Assembly (NCBI GenBank): GCA_024711025.1
Contig: JANJTP010000043.1
Span: forward strand, 1-64,000
Direction of reading: 5' to 3'
Source of the DNA: Solirubrobacteraceae bacterium
Lineage (GTDB): Bacteria; Actinomycetota; Thermoleophilia; Solirubrobacterales; Solirubrobacteraceae
DNA length: 64,000 nucleotides
Translations under genes and position numbers: made by a program
Notes under the pieces: generated by a model
What the model was told of the DNA's origin: nothing
Databases searched by the model: none
The model's input: the letters and a program-made list of their open reading frames with translations, nothing else
Shown here: positions 53,097-62,333 of the stretch, piece by piece
Numbering within the stretch: position 1 is the first letter of the stretch
Layout: each line of letters begins with the position of its first letter

Positions 53097-53348
53097 ATGA
53101 GGGTTTCGATCGACAAGGCGGGCCGCGTCGTGATCCCGAAGCGGGTGCGCGACGAGCTTGGACTGCTGCCGGGTCAGGACCTCGAGCTGAACACCCGGAG
53201 CGACGGGATACACATCTCCGTCCCTCCGCTGCGCGTGCGGATCATCGGCGAGGGGCGCGACTCGCGGCTCGTCGCTGACGACCAGGTGCCGCATCTGAGC
53301 GACGAGACGATCCGCGCGACGCTCGAGGCCGTGCGTGATCGTCGCTGA
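53097..53348 (+). CDS. AbrB/MazE-type antitoxin (VapB)
   Basis: MRVSIDKAGRVVIPKRVRDELGLLPGQDLELNTRSDGIHISVPPL. Confidence 0.88.
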   Translation: MRVSIDKAGRVVIPKRVRDELGLLPGQDLELNTRSDGIHISVPPLRVRIIGEGRDSRLVADDQVPHLSDETIRATLEAVRDRR

Positions 53349-53739
53349 CACAAGCGTCGTCGTTCCGGCGATCGCGACGTGGCACGAGGCTCACGAGGCG
53401 TGCCGCTCGGCCATCGCCGAGACCGAGGCGATCGTGGGCCACGTGGCGGTGGAGACGTTCAGCGTCCTCACTCGCCTTCCCGAGCAGAGCCGGCTGTCGC
53501 CGGAGATCACCGCGACGATGATCGCCCGGCTCTTCCCCGGAGCGCTCCTCGCGCTGTCGGCCGATGGAGTGCGCTCCTTCCTCTCGACGCTCTCGCGGAT
53601 GGGCCTCGTCGGCGGCGCCGTGTACGACGCGCTCGTGGCCTACACCGCACTGGACGCGGGCGCCTCTCTCATGACGCGTGATCGGCGCGCTCTGCCGACT
53701 TACGCGGCGATCGGCGTCGAAGTGGACTTCATGGACTGA
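53335..53739 (+). CDS. PIN-domain toxin, VapC family
   Basis: VIVADTSVVVPAIATWHEAHEAC...VGGAVYDALVAYTALDAGASLMTRDRRALPTYAAIGVEVDFMD. Confidence 0.88.
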   Translation: MIVADTSVVVPAIATWHEAHEACRSAIAETEAIVGHVAVETFSVLTRLPEQSRLSPEITATMIARLFPGALLALSADGVRSFLSTLSRMGLVGGAVYDALVAYTALDAGASLMTRDRRALPTYAAIGVEVDFMD

Positions 53740-53761
53740 CTTCCGGACGGGCCGGCGCCCG
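53722..53761 (+). repeat. Right copy of the 40-bp direct repeat (3' end of the intact vapC)
   Basis: GTGGACTTCATGGACTGACTTCCGGACGGGCCGGCGCCCG. Confidence 0.85.
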
Positions 53762-53818
53762 GCGCTCGATCACACGACCGCTCCAGCCCCCACAGACGGG
53801 CCCATATGATCCGGTGAG

Positions 53819-53841
53819 TTACCGACTGGCTGGTCAGTCAA
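53819..53841 (+). promoter_or_regulatory. Candidate TetR-like operator upstream of the acyl-CoA dehydrogenase pair
   Basis: TTACCGACTGGCTGGTCAGTCAA; palindrome AC-n-GAC-N6-GTC-n-GT just downstream of TATGAT (53805-53810). Confidence 0.4.
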
Positions 53842-53851
53842 AGGAGGCAGC

Positions 53852-55078
53852 GTGCACCTGAGCGACACCGCCGAGCAGGCCGAGCTGCGGGCGCGGGTCC
53901 GGGCCTGGCTCGACGAGCACCGCGACGAGGCCCCTGTGCTGGCCGGCGAGGGCGCGCTCAGCGACCCGGATGAGATCCTCGCCGCGCGGCGCGCCTGGCA
54001 GCGCCGGCTCGCGGAGGCCGGCCTCGCGGGGGCCACCTGGCCCAGCGAGTACGGGGGTCGGGGGCTCGGCCCGGTCGAGAACGTGATCATCGGCCAGGAG
54101 ATGCGCCGCGCGGGCGTGCCGGGGATCCTCGACGTGATCGGCGTCGGGATGCTCGGCCCGACGATCATCGCCCACGGCAGCGAGGAGCAGAAGGGCCGCT
54201 TCCTCGGTCCGATGCTCCACGGCGACGAGATCTGGTGCCAGCTGTTCTCCGAGCCCGCCGCGGGCTCGGACCTCGCGGCGGTCCAGACGCGCGCCCGCCG
54301 CGGCGACGGCGGGAGCTGGACGCTGAACGGGCAGAAGGTCTGGACGACCAACGCCCAGTTCGCCGCCTACGGCCTGCTGCTCGCCCGCACCGACCCTGAG
54401 GTTCCCAAGCACAAGGGGATGACGATGTTCATCGTGCCGATGGACGCGCCGGGGGTCACGGTGCGCGGCCTGCGCCAGATCTCCGGCGAGGCCGAGTTCA
54501 ACGAGGTCTTCTTCGACGACGTCGTGATCCCGGCCGACAGCGCCGTCGGCGGCGTCGACAACGGCTGGTCCGTCGGCCTGACGACGCTGATGTTCGAGCG
54601 CCTGACGATCGGCCTAGGCGGGGGCGAGTCGCTCGGCTACCGCGGTGAGCGCTTCGCGCGCGCGCTCGCGGACGACCGGTCGGCGCGGGCCGACTCGGCC
54701 GTACGTCACGAGCTCGGGGAGCTCGCCGCCGAGCTCGAGGCGGTCCGCTGGACCGGCTACCGCTCGATCAGCGCGCTGCAGGGCGGCCAGATCCCGGGGC
54801 CGGAGTTCGGGCTGGCGAAGGTGACGACCGTGAACTGCGCGGTGCGAGCGGTCGACCTGATCGTCGACGTCCTCGGTCCCGATGCGCTCGCCGACGATGG
54901 CGAGTGGGCGTACGTGACGTCGTTCCTGCCGGGGCTGAAGTCGGCCGGGGGGACGGAGGAGATCCTCCGCAACACCATCGGCGAGCGTGTCCTGGGCCTG
55001 CCGCCCGAGCCCCGGCTGGACAAGGGCGTGCCGTTCAGCGAGCTGCGCGCCGGCGAGCGACACGGGACCGCGGCATGA
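53852..55078 (+). CDS. Acyl-CoA dehydrogenase (large-subunit-like)
   Basis: WPSEYGGRGLGPVENVIIGQEM; FSEPAAGSDLAAVQTRA; LNGQKVWTTNAQFA; GGTEEILRNTIGERVLGLP. Confidence 0.93.
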   Translation: MHLSDTAEQAELRARVRAWLDEHRDEAPVLAGEGALSDPDEILAARRAWQRRLAEAGLAGATWPSEYGGRGLGPVENVIIGQEMRRAGVPGILDVIGVGMLGPTIIAHGSEEQKGRFLGPMLHGDEIWCQLFSEPAAGSDLAAVQTRARRGDGGSWTLNGQKVWTTNAQFAAYGLLLARTDPEVPKHKGMTMFIVPMDAPGVTVRGLRQISGEAEFNEVFFDDVVIPADSAVGGVDNGWSVGLTTLMFERLTIGLGGGESLGYRGERFARALADDRSARADSAVRHELGELAAELEAVRWTGYRSISALQGGQIPGPEFGLAKVTTVNCAVRAVDLIVDVLGPDALADDGEWAYVTSFLPGLKSAGGTEEILRNTIGERVLGLPPEPRLDKGVPFSELRAGERHGTAA

Positions 55079-56211
55079 ACCTCGAGCCGTCCGACGAGCA
55101 GCGGCTCCTGCGCGAGGCGGCGCGTGAAGCGCTGTCCCGCATCGACACCGTCTCGGCCGCGCGCGAGGCGCTCGAGGACCGCTCGACGCTGCCGGACCTG
55201 TGGCCGGTCGCCGTGCTCGCCGGCTGGACCGGGTTGCTGATCGGGGAGGAGCGCGGCGGCGCGGGGCTGGGCGCGTTCGACGCGATGCTCGTCGCCCAGG
55301 AGGCGGGCCGCGTGCTCGCCGGCGCGCCGCTGCTCGGCACGCTGCCGGCGTCGCTGCTGCTCGACCGCGCCGCCCACGAGAGCGTCGCCGATATCGCGAC
55401 CGGCGATCTGCGGGCGGCCTGGCTGCCGGCCCGTCCGCCGAGCGAGCGAGAGCCGCGGTGGACCGTCGATCCGCCGACCGGCTTCGCGCGGGCGGCGGCG
55501 CCTGCCGCGCGGGTCGACGGCGACTCCGTGACGCTCGACGGCTCGGTCGCCTGGGCGCCCGACGCGGACGCCGCCGACCTGCTGGTCGTCGTCGGGCAGG
55601 GCGTCGACGGCGGCGCCGTCGCCGCAGCCGTGGAGTCCCGCGCCGATGGTGTGCTCGTCGAGCCGACATGGCGTTACGACGCGACGCGCCGGCTCGCGAA
55701 CGTCACGCTCGACGGCGCGCGAGGCGTGCGGCTGGACCTCTCCGACGGCGATGTCGCGACGGCCTGGTACCTGGCGCACGCGCTGATCGCCGCGGAGTCG
55801 GTCGGCTCCGTCGAGACCGCGCTCGAGCGCTCGGTCGCCTATGCCAAGGAGCGGTACACGTTCGGTCGCGCGATCGGCAGCTACCAGGCCGTCAAGCACG
55901 CGCTCGTGGAGGTCCTGCGGCGGCTGGAGAACGGCCGCTCGCTGCTGCTGTACGCCGGCTTCGCATTCGGCGATCGCCCGGACGAGCTCGCCTACGCGGC
56001 GAGTGCCGCACGCTCGGTCGCCGGCGGCGCGCTCGAGCTGGCCGCGCGGCAGCAGATCGCGACGCACGGCGGCATCGGCGCGACCTGGGAGCACGACGCC
56101 CCCCTGTGGTTCCGCCGCGCGCAGCTCTCACGGCGGCTCGTCGGCGGGACCGCTGACGCGACGGACCGCGTGGCCGAGGAGCTGCTGGGGGGACGCTCGC
56201 CCACCGCCTGA
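55075..56211 (+). CDS. Acyl-CoA dehydrogenase (divergent partner subunit)
   Basis: MNLEPSDEQRLLREAAREALSR; YAKERYTFGRAIGSYQAVKHALVEVL; THGGIGATWEHDAPLWFRRA; start overlaps the upstream stop. Confidence 0.9.
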   Translation: MNLEPSDEQRLLREAAREALSRIDTVSAAREALEDRSTLPDLWPVAVLAGWTGLLIGEERGGAGLGAFDAMLVAQEAGRVLAGAPLLGTLPASLLLDRAAHESVADIATGDLRAAWLPARPPSEREPRWTVDPPTGFARAAAPAARVDGDSVTLDGSVAWAPDADAADLLVVVGQGVDGGAVAAAVESRADGVLVEPTWRYDATRRLANVTLDGARGVRLDLSDGDVATAWYLAHALIAAESVGSVETALERSVAYAKERYTFGRAIGSYQAVKHALVEVLRRLENGRSLLLYAGFAFGDRPDELAYAASAARSVAGGALELAARQQIATHGGIGATWEHDAPLWFRRAQLSRRLVGGTADATDRVAEELLGGRSPTA

Positions 56212-56279
56212 CCGCGGGGATCGGGGATCCCGGTCACACGAAGCGACCGAGTCCCCGTCCCGCCTCCTCGATCCTTCCG

Positions 56280-57335
56280 CTACTGGAAGTCGAAGAACTG
56301 CACGATGCCCTGCACGTAGACCGTTCCGGTCGTGCTGCTCGTGAAGTCGATCTCCGCCAGCGCGGGATCGCTCGCGTCCGGCTTGCCGCTCGACAGCGCG
56401 TATCCGGGGATGCGGCGCGTAAGCGTCGTGCCGGCCTCCGGGTCGGTGGTCGACGGCGTCCTGTCGTAGCCGAAGACGATCCCGGTTGCGGCTTCGGTGA
56501 CCGTCATGAACGCGCCGGCGTTACCCGCCACAGCGGCGTTGCCGGCCTCGGCCGTGCGCATCGCGGCGGTGATGAAGATCCTGTCCCCATCCGCGACATC
56601 CACGAGGATCCCGCCCGACGCCTGCGCAGCATTGTTTCCGTCGTCGGGCACGTTGCCGCTCCAGAGCGTGCCGAGGGCTTCAGGCGCTCCGCCGCCCGAC
56701 GGCTGCTTCCACAGCACGGCGACCCCGTACTCGAGGCCGTCGAGGTCGGTGCCGGGGCCGGCGGGCCCGACGAGGCCCTGCGGACCTTCCGGACCCACGT
56801 CGCCCTGCGGCCCTTGCGGGCCCGTGTCGCCCGTGTCGCCCTTCAGACCAGCGGGCCCCGCGTCACCCGTGTCACCCTTCGGACCGGCCGGCCCCGCGTC
56901 GCCCGTGTCGCCCTTCGCACCTGCCGGGCCCGCGTCGCCCGTGTCGCCCTTCGGACCGGCAGGGCCCGCGTCACCCTGCGGCCCCTGCGGCCCGGTGGCG
57001 CCCCTGGCCCCGGCATCGCCCTTCGGCCCCGCCGGCCCCGGCGCCTCCAGCAGGCTCTTCAGCGAAGGCGCCAGGTCGGCGACGGTGAGCGAGCCGTTCT
57101 TGACGTGAGCGCCGCTGAGCGACCCGCTCTTGAGATCGCTGCCCGTCAGCGACTTGTTCTTGATGTGGGCACCCGTGAGGGTCCCCTTCTTGACATCGGC
57201 GCCCGTGATCGTCGCCGCCGCCATCGCGGTACCCCCGCCCAGGACCGCAAATGCCAGCGCGGCCACGCCCAACGGCTCGCGCGCAATCCGCGCAAAGACT
57301 CGCTTGTGCAAGTCGCACACTCCTTTGTGAGACAT
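56280..57335 (-). CDS. Collagen-like secreted protein with N-terminal decapeptide repeats
   Basis: [43 protein letters not shown] followed by [12 protein letters not shown]-type G-X-Y repeats. Confidence 0.85.
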   Translation of the reverse strand: MSHKGVCDLHKRVFARIAREPLGVAALAFAVLGGGTAMAAATITGADVKKGTLTGAHIKNKSLTGSDLKSGSLSGAHVKNGSLTVADLAPSLKSLLEAPGPAGPKGDAGARGATGPQGPQGDAGPAGPKGDTGDAGPAGAKGDTGDAGPAGPKGDTGDAGPAGLKGDTGDTGPQGPQGDVGPEGPQGLVGPAGPGTDLDGLEYGVAVLWKQPSGGGAPEALGTLWSGNVPDDGNNAAQASGGILVDVADGDRIFITAAMRTAEAGNAAVAGNAGAFMTVTEAATGIVFGYDRTPSTTDPEAGTTLTRRIPGYALSSGKPDASDPALAEIDFTSSTTGTVYVQGIVQFFDFQ

Positions 57336-57647
57336 CGCGCTGACCTCGAGCTATGCCCAAGCACGCGCTCGCACGACCGTCAGCGACAGGAGGTGGCGAC
57401 GCTACCGTCGCCCTGGCGCCAAAACGGACGTCGGCGCGTTTCAGCTAATCAGCGCGAATAGTCCCGGTGGCGCATACGGTGACGTTACGATCAGACTTAT
57501 CGTTGCGCGCATGCCGCGCGGCGGCCGTCACTTCCACAGGCCGCAAGACGACGTCGCGCGCCACATGTGATGACCGGCCGTGCCACCGGGTACCAATCAG
57601 CATGAAGAGGCCACGGGGCGACACGTCCCACCCGGCCCGCGCCCGGC

Positions 57648-58382
57648 TCAGCGGAGCGCTAGCGGGACTAGGCCTTCACCCGCTATGGGCGGCGTGCAGG
57701 CGTGCGACGCTACGGCGATCCCGACGGCATGCGCGCGCGTTCGCGCACCGAGCTTCGTCGTCACGTTACGCGCGTGGACCCGCACGGTCTGCGTCGAGAT
57801 CCCGAGGTCGTCGGCGACCTCGTCGGTCGTCGCGCCGTGCGCCAGGAGCTCGATCACCTGCCGCTCGCGCTTCGTGAGGCGTCCGTTGGGAGCGCCCGCA
57901 CCGGGCTGTGGAGCGATGACGGTGGGGGTGGTGTGACCGGAAGTCGCTACGAAGCTCGGGGGCAGCACGACGATGAACAGATGGCGCTGAGGAAGCACTG
58001 CCGCGGTCGCGTTGAAGTCGGTCCACGTCGTGGTTCCGTCGCCTCGAAGAAGCTGCCAGCGGCCGACGGTGGCGCCGGCGGACATGAAGGCGGCCCACCA
58101 CGGGCCGATGTGGCCACGCTGCTCAGGGGGTGTCACGTCCTCGACGCGGAGTCCGAGCAGCGTCTCCCGAGGAATCCTGTAAAGGCGGGTGGCCGCGAGA
58201 TTCGCGTCGACGAATCGCCGGTCGTCGTCGGTGACGACGACGGGGTTCGCCGTTCTGGCGAAGACCGCAAGCAGGCGGCCACGGTCGGCGGCGGTGATCG
58301 CGCGCGACTTGCTCGTATGTCCAGTCGCAGCGTTCACGTGAATCTCTGGGGGTGGGCTCGGCGGGAGAGTGGACGATCGCAT
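57648..58382 (-). CDS. PAS-domain LuxR-family transcriptional regulator
   Basis: PAS: NPVVVTDDDRRFVDANLAATRLYRIPRETLLGLRVEDVTPPEQ; HTH: LTKRERQVIELLAHGATTDEVADDLGISTQTVRVHARNVTTKLGARTRAHAVGIA. Confidence 0.87.
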   Translation of the reverse strand: MRSSTLPPSPPPEIHVNAATGHTSKSRAITAADRGRLLAVFARTANPVVVTDDDRRFVDANLAATRLYRIPRETLLGLRVEDVTPPEQRGHIGPWWAAFMSAGATVGRWQLLRGDGTTTWTDFNATAAVLPQRHLFIVVLPPSFVATSGHTTPTVIAPQPGAGAPNGRLTKRERQVIELLAHGATTDEVADDLGISTQTVRVHARNVTTKLGARTRAHAVGIAVASHACTPPIAGEGLVPLALR

Positions 58383-58661
58383 TGACGACGCGGCATGGAC
58401 AACCGTTGCGGGAGAAGATATGCGTTTGCGTTACCCTTTTGTGTAGGTCGCTGATTGCGCTGCAATGAGCACCTGATGGGACGGCTACGTGCTTTACCGT
58501 AGGAGCTGACGCATTCGGGCCCCGGCGTGGGACGCGTCGATTCGACCGACTCATCAGGGCCCGCATGGGCGGGGAGACGCTCGGGCGTGCGCATCTGCCG
58601 CATTGGTCGGAGGGCCGGCGCATCTCTGACACGCGACATCGGGGCGACTGAGCACTTCTCG

Positions 58662-58686
58662 GGAAGGTTCTCGCGAAACGGGCGTC
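58662..58686 (+). promoter_or_regulatory. ECF-type promoter-like element upstream of the cupredoxin/ECF operon
   Basis: GGAAG (58662-58666)-N16-CGTC (58683-58686). Confidence 0.45.
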
Positions 58687-58744
58687 CTTCTTCCTAGATG
58701 ACCGGCTCCTCGACCAAGGGCCGGCGCCCCGAGAGGAGGGACCC

Positions 58745-59242
58745 ATGGACCTACCTGCCCCACGCATCGCGCTCGGCACCGCCGCGACGATCGCCACGCT
58801 GCTGCTCGCGGCCTGCGGAGGCTCGAACGGCGGCACGTCGGCGGAGACGACCGGCACCGGCTCGGCCGCCACGACGTCCGGCTCGACGTCGACGTCCACC
58901 TATGGCGGCTCGACGACGGCGACCACGACGACCACGCCGTCGGCCGACGGCAAGACGACGCTGTCGCTGTCCGCTGATCCGGGCGGCCAGCTCACGTTCG
59001 ACACGAAGACGCTGAAGGCAAAGGCCGGCACCGTGACGCTCGACATGAAGAACCCCTCGAGCAGCGGCATCCCTCACGCGATCGCCATCGAGGGCAACGG
59101 CGTCGACAAGGACGGAGCGACGGTCCAGCCGGGCGGCAGCTCGACGGTCACGGTGAAGCTGAGGCCCGGGACGTACACCTACTACTGCCCCGTGCCCGGC
59201 CACAAGCAGGCGGGGATGGAGGGCACGCTGACCGTGAGCTGA
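58745..59242 (+). CDS. Cupredoxin (plastocyanin/azurin-like) lipoprotein
   Basis: Lipobox LLAACGG; Ser/Thr linker; type-I Cu ligands GIPHAIAI and YYCPVPGHKQAGMEG. Confidence 0.9.
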   Translation: MDLPAPRIALGTAATIATLLLAACGGSNGGTSAETTGTGSAATTSGSTSTSTYGGSTTATTTTTPSADGKTTLSLSADPGGQLTFDTKTLKAKAGTVTLDMKNPSSSGIPHAIAIEGNGVDKDGATVQPGGSSTVTVKLRPGTYTYYCPVPGHKQAGMEGTLTVS

Positions 59243-59247
59243 CGCGC

Positions 59248-59811
59248 GTGGCCGTCGCTAGAGTCGCGGGAGTGGCCGAAGCCGGCCCGCCCACGCGGCG
59301 ACTGGACCCCGAGGATCTCGGCGATCACCTGGACCGCCTCTACCGGGCGGCCTGGGCGATGTGCGGCAACCGCGAGGATGCGGAGGACCTAGTGCAGGAC
59401 ACCTACGCCCGGGTGCTCGCGCGTCCTCGCTGGCTGCGCGGAGCCGACGATCTCGGATACCTGTTGAGGGCGCTGCGCAACACCCACGTCAGCGTTGTGC
59501 GCGCCCGGGCGCGGCGACCGGCTACGACGCCCCTGGAGCTCGAGCGCCGCGAGCCGGTTGCGCGGCGAACGGCGTGGCAGCCGGAGCCGGCGGCGGACGT
59601 CGGCGCGCTGTTCGCGGCGATCGCGGCTCTGCCGGAGCCCCTGCGGGACGCGCTCGTCTCCGTCGATCTGGTGGGGCTCTCCTACCGGGAGGCGGCGCGC
59701 GCCCTGCGCGTACGGGAGGCCACCCTGACGACGAGGCTCCATCGCGCCCGAGCGCGGGTTGCCGACGAGCCCGCGCTGCGGGAGGAGCGAAGCGAGATGG
59801 GCCCGACATGA
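59248..59811 (+). CDS. ECF-family RNA polymerase sigma factor
   Basis: LYRAAWAMCGNREDAEDLVQDTYARVLARPRWL; IAALPEPLRDALVSVDLVGLSYREAARALRVREATLTTRLHRARARV. Confidence 0.9.
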   Translation: MAVARVAGVAEAGPPTRRLDPEDLGDHLDRLYRAAWAMCGNREDAEDLVQDTYARVLARPRWLRGADDLGYLLRALRNTHVSVVRARARRPATTPLELERREPVARRTAWQPEPAADVGALFAAIAALPEPLRDALVSVDLVGLSYREAARALRVREATLTTRLHRARARVADEPALREERSEMGPT

Positions 59812-60449
59812 GCGCCGACGAGCTGACGCGGGAGGTGGGCGACCGCCTTGCCGAGATCGCCTCCGGCGTGCGGGCGCCGGCGTCGCTGCGCGCGGCGGTC
59901 GCCGAGGAGCGGCTGCGCGAGGGCGCCCGCGCGCGGCCCCGCTCGATCGGGGCGCGAGTGCTCGCGGGCGCTCTCGGGGCGGTCGCGCTCGCGACCATCG
60001 CGCTGGTCCTGCTGCTGCCCGGCGGCGAGGCCACGCCCACCATCGCCGACGCGGCGACGGTGGGGCTGCGCGCGCCGGCGCAGCCTCCGCCGCCGACCGG
60101 GGAGGACGGCTACCTCGCGCTCGACGTCGGCGGCGTGCGGTTCCCGGACACCCCGCGGACCGGGGGCTGGCGGCCGGTCGGCATGCGAACCGACCGCCTC
60201 GCCGGACGCAGGGCGCACACGATCACCTACGCCCGCGCGGCGCGGCGCATCGGCTACACGATCGTCGACGGAGGCCCTCTGCCCGTGCCGCGCGACGCCC
60301 GCCGAGCGGCATACGGCGGGACCGACGCGAGGCTCGTGCGCCGCGGCGACCTTGTGATCGTGACCTGGCGGCGCGGCGGGCTGACCTGCGTGCTCGCCGG
60401 CCGCGGCGCCGACGCGGCCGCGCTGCTCGAGCTGGCCGGCCGGAGCTGA
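59808..60449 (+). CDS. Putative membrane-anchored anti-sigma factor
   Basis: Start overlaps the sigma stop; one TM segment (VLAGALGAVALATIALVLLLPGG) and an extracytoplasmic domain. Confidence 0.7.
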   Translation: MSADELTREVGDRLAEIASGVRAPASLRAAVAEERLREGARARPRSIGARVLAGALGAVALATIALVLLLPGGEATPTIADAATVGLRAPAQPPPPTGEDGYLALDVGGVRFPDTPRTGGWRPVGMRTDRLAGRRAHTITYARAARRIGYTIVDGGPLPVPRDARRAAYGGTDARLVRRGDLVIVTWRRGGLTCVLAGRGADAAALLELAGRS

Positions 60450-60693
60450 CCCCTCTGGCCCTGCTCGGGGATCCAATACCGGCGCCTGCTCGGGATGTGC
60501 AGATCGAGTCCCACACAGACCGAGGAGTAGGGTTGCGCCCGTCACGGCTCCCGAGCGGCCAAGGGCGCCAGCGGGCGAGCGGGCGGATCTGAGAGGGTCG
60601 AGCGGCATGAAGCGGCTTCTCGTCGTGACGGCTCGTCGCGTATCGGTCAGTGAGAGCGGTCAGATTCCGCCGCCGCGCGGCGACCGATCACCG

Positions 60694-61785
60694 ATGAACG
60701 CGAATCACACCACTCTGCCAACACCCAGGCGACGCGGACGCGCCCGGCTGGTGATGGCCTTCACGGCGATCCTTTGTGCGGCGCTCGTCGCCGCGCCGGC
60801 CGCGCTCGCGGCGCCGCGCAGCGTCGAGCCGCTCGACCTCTCCGCCGTGCACGCCAAGGCGGAAGTCGTGGACAGGATCCTCCCGCCCGGCACGAGCGCC
60901 CGCGCAGCCGGTGCGCGAACGCAGCAGTTCACCGACGACCACGGCCACCTCTTCTCCATCTCGACCGATGCCCCGGGGGTCGACCTGCAGCCCTACGCGA
61001 GCGTCTTCGCGGGCCTCCTGCACGGCGACGAGATCGAGCAGCTCCGGATCGAGGCGGTCACGCTGAGCGAGATGGGCGTCATCTGCGGTGCCGCCGAGGC
61101 CGTGGCCTGCTACCGGCCCGACGATCCGGACCGCTCGTTCGCCGGTCAGATCTGGTTCGCACTGGACGATCCCGACGTGGTGCACACGATCGTTCACGAG
61201 TACGGGCACCACACGGACAACCAGCTCCTGAACCTGCGCCACCTGGGGCTTCTCGGGTGCAGCCTCGCGACCGACGGCTCGCGCAACTGGTTCTTCGAGC
61301 GTGAGATCGCGGACGACATCCTCGGGGCGGGCATCGGCTGCGACCCCGCCGGCGACTGGGAGCACCTGCTGGGCGAGGTCTACGCCGAGGACTTCGTGGT
61401 CCTCAACGGGATCCACGACTGGCAGCTCAGCAGCGTGCGCGCGCCGACGTCCGGTTCGCTCACCGCGCTCCTGAACGACATCGCGAACCCCTTCGAGCCC
61501 TACCGCTTCGAGCGCTCGCGCCGCGTGCCGCGCAGGCATGAGCGGCTCGTGCGCTTCGACCTCGACGACTGGTCGTTCGTGACGATCAGGATGCGCGGAC
61601 CGCGCCGGACCGACCTCGACCTCTACCTCTACCCCGCCGGCTCGACGAAGCGCCTGGAACGCAGCACCCGCCGCGGAAGCACCGAGCGGATCGCGCGTCG
61701 CCTGCTCGCGCCGGGTGGTTACCGCGTCGGCATCTACGCGTACAAGGGCAGCGGGCGTGCACGGGTACGTGTCGACGTCGAATAG
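60694..61785 (+). CDS. Secreted zinc metallopeptidase-like protein (HEYGHH)
   Basis: Signal peptide MAFTAILCAALVAAPAALAA; DPDVVHTIVHEYGHHTDNQLLNLRHLG; GEVYAEDF; C-terminal beta-domain. Confidence 0.75.
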   Translation: MNANHTTLPTPRRRGRARLVMAFTAILCAALVAAPAALAAPRSVEPLDLSAVHAKAEVVDRILPPGTSARAAGARTQQFTDDHGHLFSISTDAPGVDLQPYASVFAGLLHGDEIEQLRIEAVTLSEMGVICGAAEAVACYRPDDPDRSFAGQIWFALDDPDVVHTIVHEYGHHTDNQLLNLRHLGLLGCSLATDGSRNWFFEREIADDILGAGIGCDPAGDWEHLLGEVYAEDFVVLNGIHDWQLSSVRAPTSGSLTALLNDIANPFEPYRFERSRRVPRRHERLVRFDLDDWSFVTIRMRGPRRTDLDLYLYPAGSTKRLERSTRRGSTERIARRLLAPGGYRVGIYAYKGSGRARVRVDVE

Positions 61786-61828
61786 GCCCCGGAACGGGCG
61801 GCTCCGACGGGGGCGCTGGGGACAGATG

Positions 61829-62287
61829 CGGTCGATCAAGGAGCAGGCGGACGCCATGAGTGCGCAAGTCCAGCTAATGAGCGGGGACGCACAGGAAGCC
61901 CGAGCCCGTCAAGCCGTGGAAGACGCTAGGCGTGAGAGGGAGCAAGTCGCCCGCGACTCAGCCGTACGAGGCCAGATCGAGGCCGTCGCTAGCGTAACGA
62001 CGGCGACCCGAGACGCGGCCCGCGCCCATCTCCAGCCAGTCGTATTTGCGCATGCGATCGGGTCCCACATTCGAGGCCCCGACGACGATCTCGATCTCAA
62101 CGAAGGGATGGTCGCCTTCCCCTACTACCTCTCGAACGAGGGAACCGGTCTTGCGCTGAACATCCGGCACGGTGTGGAGATCGCCGGTAGCGACTTCGAG
62201 TTTGGCGACGGCATGGAGAGCAGGGTCCTGCGACCGAGGACCGCGGCCAAGGTCGTCGCTCGACGCCAAGTAACTCCCGAAGCCTGA
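61829..62287 (+). CDS. Hypothetical protein with N-terminal coiled coil
   Basis: MRSIKEQADAMSAQVQLMSGDAQEARARQAVEDARREREQVARDSAVRGQIEAVASVTTATRDAARAHLQPVVFAHAIG... Confidence 0.5.
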   Translation, partial: RSIKEQADAMSAQVQLMSGDAQEARARQAVEDARREREQVARDSAVRGQIEAVASVTTATRDAARAHLQPVVFAHAIGSHIRGPDDDLDLNEGMVAFPYYLSNEGTGLALNIRHGVEIAGSDFEFGDGMESRVLRPRTAAKVVARRQVTPEA

Positions 62288-62333
62288 AGTGTCGGCGCTA
62301 TAGGACTGCGCCCCGGTCGTGCCGTCGTTCAAC

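Noticed and set aside
58123-58899. 258-aa minus-strand ORF across the LuxR-cupredoxin intergenic region
   Set aside because: Overlaps the LuxR start and the cupredoxin gene, composition is biased, and no motif is recognisable.
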